A stretch of DNA of 64,000 nucleotides, taken from NCBI RefSeq assembly GCF_004965515.1, contig NZ_SSHH01000001.1, positions 186,001-250,000 of the forward strand, given 5' to 3'. The notes beneath the pieces are model-generated. The model was not told the DNA's origin. It did not search any database and worked only from the letters and a program-made list of their open reading frames with translations. This stretch comes from Alteraurantiacibacter aquimixticola. Lineage in GTDB: Bacteria; Pseudomonadota; Alphaproteobacteria; Sphingomonadales; Sphingomonadaceae. Position 1 is the first letter of the stretch; every line of letters begins with the position of its first letter. Of the stretch, positions 59,224 through 64,000 are shown one piece after another. A program made the position numbers and the translations under genes.

Positions 59224-59945
59224 TGCGCATTTCCATCGTCATCCCGATGCTGAATGAGGAGAAGGCGCTCCCGCAGCTGGCCGAGGTGCTGGGACGGCTC
59301 GATCCCGCGCCGTTCGAGGTGCTGTGCGTCGATGGCGGGAGCGAGGATGGTTCGGTGGGCTTGGCGGAGAGCTATGGCTGGCGCGTCGTGAACAGCGCGC
59401 GGGGGCGCGGGCTTCAGATCAACACCGGGGTCGAAGCGGCGCGCGGGGAAGCGGTGCTGGTGCTCCATGCCGATACCTATCCGCCTGCCGATGCGATGCA
59501 GGTGATCGTCCAGACGCTCTCCGATCCGCGCATCGCGCTCGCCAGTTTCACGCCGGTGATCAAGGGGTCGGAGAAGACGCGTTGGGGCACCACGGCGCAT
59601 AACTGGGCGAAGACCTGGTACGCCCCGCTGCTCTTCCGGCCGCTGCTATTCTTGAGGGGGGCGCGGCTCCTGTTCGGCGACCACGGCATGTTCTTCCGCC
59701 GTCACCAGTTCCTCGATGTCGGCGGTTGCGATCCTTCCGCCAAGGTGATGGAGGAAGTGGATTTGTGCGCCAAACTGGTGGAGCTAGGCCGCGTGAAACT
59801 GGTGCCGCGCATGATCGAAACCAGCGACCGCCGCATCGCCGAATGGGGCGCGCTGAAGGCCAACTGGACCTATCTGAAAGTCGGTTTCCTCTGGGCTATG
59901 GGTGTGCGGGAGCGGCTCGAGCGTCACTATCCGGACGTGCGCTGA
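59223..59945 (+). CDS. TIGR04283-like glycosyltransferase family 2 protein
   Basis: 240 residues, GT-A family 2: N-terminal SIVIPMLNEE, DGGSEDGS (metal), LVLHADTYPP (DxD type) and GDHGMFFRR with the EVD region of the acceptor site. Matches the small GT2 proteins TIGR04283 that pair with TIGR04282. Coupled to the preceding gene by TGATG, so the two act together. Its 3' end overlaps the convergent epimerase by 50 bases. Confidence 0.87.
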   Translation: MRISIVIPMLNEEKALPQLAEVLGRLDPAPFEVLCVDGGSEDGSVGLAESYGWRVVNSARGRGLQINTGVEAARGEAVLVLHADTYPPADAMQVIVQTLSDPRIALASFTPVIKGSEKTRWGTTAHNWAKTWYAPLLFRPLLFLRGARLLFGDHGMFFRRHQFLDVGGCDPSAKVMEEVDLCAKLVELGRVKLVPRMIETSDRRIAEWGALKANWTYLKVGFLWAMGVRERLERHYPDVR

Positions 59946-60948
59946 CCGGCGGCGCAGGGAGGTATCCCGCCGCCATGCCATAGGCGATTAGCCGGTCCAT
60001 CCATTCGCTATCCGTGGGTGGGCAGGTGAGCCCGGTCAGTGCGCGCAGTTTGCGGTCATCGAACCGGGGACTGCGGGTGAAATAGCTTCCGAAAGTGGCG
60101 AGCATCCGCCCGGCCACGCGTGCTTCCATCGGCGAGAGGCTGGCGAGATCGAAATCGGCGGGAGCTACTATTTGCGGATCGGGGAAATGGGGCACGCGGG
60201 CGACGCCGTGGGCCAGCTCGGCGGAGGGTGTGGGCGTTGCCGCGACGAGGTGGAAATAGCCGCCCTGGGCCTCATCCATCCTCTCGGAAATGCGGGCAAT
60301 TCCTTCTGCGACATGGTCGATGGGAACGAGGTCGAGCGTGGAGTTTGGGTCGGCGGGGAAGGTCGTGATCTTGCCGCGCGCCATCAGGCGGAAGACATTG
60401 CAAAGCGAGGGAAAATCGCGGATCGCGCCGGTCTCTGAATGGCCCAAAGTAATCGAGGGGCGGGCGATCGCGAAGGGCACGCCGCTTGCCGCCACCAAGG
60501 CCTCGGCGCGGGCCTTGCTCGCCTCGTAATTGTTGGCGAATTGGGTGCCTTCAGGGACCGGCCCTTCCTCGATAACCCCTTGGCGAAGGCCGCAAACATA
60601 GGCGGTGGAGACGTGCGCGAACTTCGCTCCGCAAGCCTTGGCAAAGGCAAGCGCGTTGGCGGTCCCCTGCACATTGTCGCGCTCCAGCTCCTCCTCCGGC
60701 GCGTCGAACTGAAGCGAGGCTGCGCAGTGCACAACGAGGTCTAGCGCATGCCTGGCGGGGTCTAGCTCCATCAAGGGCAGGGTGACGTCGCCCGAAACCA
60801 CGCTGGCGACGGGCACATCGGCCCCATCATTGCCGCGCACCTCTTTCGTTCGGCGGACCATGGCGGTGATGTCATGTCCCCGCGCCGCCAGCCGTGCGCA
60901 AACCTCGCCGCCGATCAGCCCGGCGGCACCTGTGACCAGAATCCTCAA
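59896..60948 (-). CDS. NAD-dependent epimerase/dehydratase (extended SDR)
   Basis: 350 residues. Rossmann motif ILVTGAAGLIGGEV, then HCAASLQFD, HVSTAYVCG and the Tyr-Lys catalytic pair NNYEASKARAE (YxxxK). Acts on a sugar-nucleotide or other alcohol; the C-terminal part is long and Ala/Pro rich. A TTG start at 60948 is preferred because it gives the canonical beginning and lies 13 bases after arsM with GAGGG upstream; the ATG at 61002 would overlap arsM by 41 bases. Cotranscribed with arsM. Confidence 0.85.
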   Translation of the reverse strand: MRILVTGAAGLIGGEVCARLAARGHDITAMVRRTKEVRGNDGADVPVASVVSGDVTLPLMELDPARHALDLVVHCAASLQFDAPEEELERDNVQGTANALAFAKACGAKFAHVSTAYVCGLRQGVIEEGPVPEGTQFANNYEASKARAEALVAASGVPFAIARPSITLGHSETGAIRDFPSLCNVFRLMARGKITTFPADPNSTLDLVPIDHVAEGIARISERMDEAQGGYFHLVAATPTPSAELAHGVARVPHFPDPQIVAPADFDLASLSPMEARVAGRMLATFGSYFTRSPRFDDRKLRALTGLTCPPTDSEWMDRLIAYGMAAGYLPAPPVSARPDSDARAAPAHP

Positions 60949-60961
60949 CAGCCCAAATCCC

Positions 60962-62014
60962 TCAACAACAGGGCGCCGCTTCGCTCTTGGCCGGATTAGC
61001 ATCGCTCTGGCCGAAAGGAACGGCGGTGCCGCAACCGGGGAAGACGCCGAAATGCGTGTCGAAATTGCCGATGAATTCGAAATGCTCGGCCAGCCGAGTT
61101 TCTGCCAGCATCAGCCAGCTGTTCCCGCACACCGGGAAGATACGCCCGCGTTCGATCGCGTGGTGGTCATCGAGGTGGAACATCTGCTCCTCACCCGGCA
61201 CCGTGCCCTTGTAGATCACAGCCTGGCCGTAATCCTCGCATTGCGGTTCCAGCCCGGCGAGCTTGAACAGGCGGTAGGTGGCGGAAACGAAGGCGATCCC
61301 TTCCAGCTTCTTCGCCACTTCCGCATCGTTGATGCCCAGCACCCGGTCGGTGACGAGGCGCGGATCGGCGAAACCGGCGCGCTTGGCCAGCATGTCGAAA
61401 TCGCCCCAATAGAGCGCGCCGGACAGGCATTCGCCGTGCAGCACCGGGTCTTCCAGCAAGTGCTTTGGCACGCGGCGATCAGCATAGACGTCGGAGAAAT
61501 AGAGCTCCCCGCCCGGCTTCAGCACGCGGTGCGCGGCGCGGAAGACCGCTTCCTTGTCGGCGACGAGGTTGATCACGCAATTGGAGACGATGACGTCGAA
61601 GCTCTCCGGCTCCAGCCCCAGTTCGTCCAGCTTCTCGATATCGCCTTCCACGAAGCGGACATTGCGATATCCGAAACGTTCCGCATGCCAGTCGAGATGT
61701 TCGTTCGCCACCGCGAGCTGTTCGGGCGTGGCATCGACGCCGGTGACCGAGCCCTTCGCGCCGACCAGCTGCGCCAGCAAATACGCGTCCTGCCCGCTAC
61801 CCGATCCGAGATCGAGCACATTGCACCCCTCGATCGCCTGCGGGACTACCAGGCCGCAGCCGTAATAACGGGCCTTCACTTCCGGATGGACGTTCTTCAA
61901 CGCATCGAGAATAGCGGGCGCAGGCATTTCGAGCGTGCAGCAGGCATCGGTCCGAAGGTCCGTACTGCCTCCCAGCACCTTTCCATAATAGTCCTGCGAA
62001 TTCTGGAGATTCAT
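60962..62014 (-). CDS. arsM: Arsenite methyltransferase ArsM
   Basis: 350 residues. Transfers methyl groups from SAM to As(III), giving methylated arsenicals. The SAM motif is VLDLGSGSGQDAYLLAQLVG and NCVINL follows. The conserved As-binding Cys are seen in DACCTLE (N-terminal), YYGCGL and GECLSGA, and the protein ends in PCC. The ATG at 62014 is used. A longer frame reaching 62518 is antisense to the oxidoreductase gene. It diverges from that gene across 88 bases, which should hold both promoters; no ArsR gene is in the window. Confidence 0.94.
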   Translation of the reverse strand: MNLQNSQDYYGKVLGGSTDLRTDACCTLEMPAPAILDALKNVHPEVKARYYGCGLVVPQAIEGCNVLDLGSGSGQDAYLLAQLVGAKGSVTGVDATPEQLAVANEHLDWHAERFGYRNVRFVEGDIEKLDELGLEPESFDVIVSNCVINLVADKEAVFRAAHRVLKPGGELYFSDVYADRRVPKHLLEDPVLHGECLSGALYWGDFDMLAKRAGFADPRLVTDRVLGINDAEVAKKLEGIAFVSATYRLFKLAGLEPQCEDYGQAVIYKGTVPGEEQMFHLDDHHAIERGRIFPVCGNSWLMLAETRLAEHFEFIGNFDTHFGVFPGCGTAVPFGQSDANPAKSEAAPCC

Positions 62015-62102
62015 GAAACTACCTGTCCCTTCGGGTCGAATGGCTTGATCATAGACAGGAATATTGTCGCTTGGCAGCGCTTTTCGGTTACCGTGGGGAC
62101 CA

Positions 62103-63518
62103 ATGGAATATTCGCATGACGTGATCGTGATCGGCGGCGGTGCTGCGGGATTGACCGCCGCGGGCGGCTGCGCGCTGTTCGGCCTCAAGGTCGCGCTGAT
62201 CGAGAAGGGCGCGATGGGGGGCGAATGCCTCAATAATGGCTGCGTTCCATCGAAGGCGCTGATCGCTTCCGCGCGCCGAGCCGCCGAAGCGCGCGAGGAG
62301 AAGCGGCTGGGCGTGCAACTGGCCGCGCCGCAGGTCGACTGGATGGGCGTGCATGGCCACATCCACGCAGCCATCGCCGCCATCGCCCCGCATGATTCAC
62401 AGGAGCGTTTCGAGGAGATGGGCTGTGAGGTGCTGCGTGACCATGCCACCTTGCGGGACCGGCACACGGTGGAGGTTGCGGGTCGCAAGCTGACCGCACC
62501 ACGCATCGTCATCGCCACCGGCTCCGAGCCTTTCGTGCCGCCGATCGAGGGGATCGATAGCGTCCCTTATCTCACCAATGAGAACCTGTTCGAGCTGACC
62601 GAACAGCCGAGGCACCTTGTCATCATCGGTGGCGGCGTGATCGGCATGGAAATGGGTCAGAGCTTCCGCCGCCTCGGCAGCGAAGTGACCATCATCAATC
62701 CCGGCCCGCTGATGGGGCGAGACGATCCGGACTCGGTCGCCGTCGTGCAGGCACAGATGGAGCGCGAAGGCGTGCGCTTTGTCGATGGCAAGGCGGCCAA
62801 GGTTGCAGGCAGCTCCGGCACCATCACCGTCACCACTGATGGCGGGGAAACGCTCACCGGCTCGCACCTGCTCGTCGCCGTCGGCCGCAAGGCGCGCACT
62901 TCCGGGTATGGGCTGGAGGAGCTGGGTATCGAACTGGGCCGCAACGGCATCAAGGTCGATGCGCGCCGCCGGACGTCCATCAAGAACATCTACGCCATCG
63001 GCGATTGCCGAGAGGGGCCGCGCCTCACCCATGTCTCGGGCTATGAAGGCTCCAACGTCGTGCTCGAAATCGCCACCGGCCTGCCGACCAAGGTGGACTG
63101 GAAGGCGCTGCCCTGGTGCACCTATACCGATCCCGAAGTCGCCCAGATCGGCATGACCGAGGCCGAGGCGCGGGAGAAGCATGGCGAGGCTGTGACGGTG
63201 GTGCGCGAGGATTTCGACCACAATGACCGCGCTGTCTCGGAAGGCGAGATTGCGGGCCACATGAAGCTGGTAATGAAGGGCAAGAAGGTCATTGGCGCCA
63301 GCATTGTCGGCCATAATGCGGGCGAGTTGTTGCTGCCGCTGACGCAGGCGATCACGGGCAAGAGCAGCAGTTTCGCGCTTGGTGGTGCGGTGATCGCCTA
63401 TCCCACCCGTTCGGAAATCACCAAGGCGCTGGCCTTCAAGACATGGGAGCCGACCGTCTTCGGTTCGCTGCCCAAGAGCTATGCGCGGTTCGTCTCGAAA
63501 CTGAGGAAACTGTTCTGA
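62103..63518 (+). CDS. MerA-like FAD disulfide oxidoreductase
   Basis: 471 residues of the pyridine nucleotide-disulfide oxidoreductase class I. FAD motif VIGGGAAGLTAA, the redox-active pair CLNNGCVPSKA, NAD motif IIGGGVIGMEMG, GDCREGPRLTH and the C-terminal dimerisation domain. It lacks the N-terminal HMA domain and the terminal Cys pair of mercuric reductase, and resembles the dihydrolipoyl-dehydrogenase-like proteins found in arsenic clusters. It might reduce an arsenic or thiol intermediate. Stop overlaps the next start as TGATG. Confidence 0.9.
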   Translation: MEYSHDVIVIGGGAAGLTAAGGCALFGLKVALIEKGAMGGECLNNGCVPSKALIASARRAAEAREEKRLGVQLAAPQVDWMGVHGHIHAAIAAIAPHDSQERFEEMGCEVLRDHATLRDRHTVEVAGRKLTAPRIVIATGSEPFVPPIEGIDSVPYLTNENLFELTEQPRHLVIIGGGVIGMEMGQSFRRLGSEVTIINPGPLMGRDDPDSVAVVQAQMEREGVRFVDGKAAKVAGSSGTITVTTDGGETLTGSHLLVAVGRKARTSGYGLEELGIELGRNGIKVDARRRTSIKNIYAIGDCREGPRLTHVSGYEGSNVVLEIATGLPTKVDWKALPWCTYTDPEVAQIGMTEAEAREKHGEAVTVVREDFDHNDRAVSEGEIAGHMKLVMKGKKVIGASIVGHNAGELLLPLTQAITGKSSSFALGGAVIAYPTRSEITKALAFKTWEPTVFGSLPKSYARFVSKLRKLF

Positions 63519-64000
63519 TGGCGAGCCGCGTGAAGAGCCGCAACGTGCCCACGGGACCATCGCCTTTCGCGATTCCGGACAAGGTGCCTCTGAAGCGCGA
63601 GAAGTTTGCCGATCCGGCGGTGACGGCGGATGGCTCTCCGCGCGCATCGGTGGCGCTGGATCACCTCGAAACGCTGTGGCTCAACACCGGCACGCTCTGC
63701 AATCTCGCCTGCGCCAGCTGCTATATCGAAAGCTCGCCCACCAATGATGCGCTGGTCTATCTGAGCGCCGAGGACGCGGCGAGCTTCTATGACGAGATTG
63801 CCGCGTCCGGCCAGCATGTGCGCGAGATCGGCTTCACCGGCGGCGAGCCTTTCATGAACCCGGCCTTCTTGCGGATGCTGGAGGACGCGTTGGACCGCGG
63901 ACATGAGGTGCTGGTGCTGACCAATGCGATGAAGCCCATGCGGCGGCATGAGGCGGCGCTGCTGGCCCTGCGCGAGCGGTTCGGGGATCGGCTTACCCTG
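63518..64000 (+). CDS. Radical SAM protein, 3' end outside the window
   Basis: 161 residues visible; the gene runs off the right edge. The [4Fe-4S] motif is CNLACASC (CxxxCxxC) near residue 66, after LETLWLNTGTL, and then YIESSPTNDA; the SAM-binding Gly-Gly-Glu is GFTGGEPFMNP, followed by VLVLTNAMKPM. It is coupled to the oxidoreductase by TGATG. In arsenosugar clusters the radical SAM enzyme ArsS joins dimethylated arsenic to the 5'-deoxyadenosyl group, but the residues around this cluster motif do not look like the ArsS pattern I know, so I do not name it arsS. Confidence 0.88.
   Translation, partial: MASRVKSRNVPTGPSPFAIPDKVPLKREKFADPAVTADGSPRASVALDHLETLWLNTGTLCNLACASCYIESSPTNDALVYLSAEDAASFYDEIAASGQHVREIGFTGGEPFMNPAFLRMLEDALDRGHEVLVLTNAMKPMRRHEAALLALRERFGDRLTL

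Noticed and set aside
63518-64000. Naming the radical SAM gene arsS
   Set aside because: The sequence following the CxxxCxxC motif is not the ArsS pattern I know and the gene is cut; only the general family is supported.

Overview
The window is about 64 kb of high-GC, densely packed chromosome from an alphaproteobacterium, most likely order Sphingomonadales and close to Erythrobacteraceae. This is inferred from protein character and from neighbourhoods usual for that group: ubiB next to coaBC and dut, secB divergent from a Tim44-like gene followed by mltA and an Smr gene, a PEP-CTERM protein, and compact two-way operons with ATGA or TGATG junctions. I see no rRNA, tRNA, insertion sequence, prophage or CRISPR array. 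Both ends cut genes: ubiB on the left, a radical SAM gene on the right.

Layout. 1-5.8 kb: ubiB, two tandem paralogous membrane proteins, coaBC and dut. 6-9.1 kb: a YjhX-type small protein, a TonB-C-like exported protein, an esterase lipoprotein and a DUF4136 lipoprotein. 9.2-15.5 kb: housekeeping (trpS, murJ, secB, Tim44-like, mltA, Smr). 15.5-20.3 kb: a peroxide-defence block (katG, ahpF, ahpC) with clear terminators. 20.5-26.1 kb: a membrane protein, aroC, and ruvA and ruvB separated by three genes for exported proteins. 26.3-29 kb: a Ser/Thr-repeat PEP-CTERM protein, a prolyl-4-hydroxylase-like enzyme and two exported rhodanese proteins. 29-39 kb: aconitase, a DMT transporter, two L,D-transpeptidases of different families facing each other, small exported proteins, a putative glycosyltransferase, an aspartic protease, ispG and a GFA enzyme. 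39-45.4 kb: ZntB-type and Kef-type transporters, a GAF-EAL phosphodiesterase, a GNAT enzyme and a mechanosensitive-channel-like protein. 45.5-51.9 kb: a six-gene RDD / SpoIIM / DUF58 / MoxR / DUF4350 / DUF4129-like cluster. 52-58.6 kb: a lone flavin-dependent tryptophan halogenase, a GNAT enzyme, pheA, a membrane cytochrome c, rlmE, ppx and a sterol-desaturase-like enzyme.

The last 5.4 kb (58.6-64 kb) is the most interesting part. It holds two small glycosyltransferase-type proteins resembling the TIGR04282 and TIGR04283 families, an NAD-dependent epimerase, an ArsM arsenite methyltransferase, a MerA-like flavin disulfide oxidoreductase and the start of a radical SAM protein. Together they look like an arsenic-methylation or arsenosugar-type biosynthetic locus whose radical SAM enzyme does not look like classical ArsS. 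Functions are assigned by reading motifs in the translations; no database search was run, so family names are recognition calls and pathway statements are inference.
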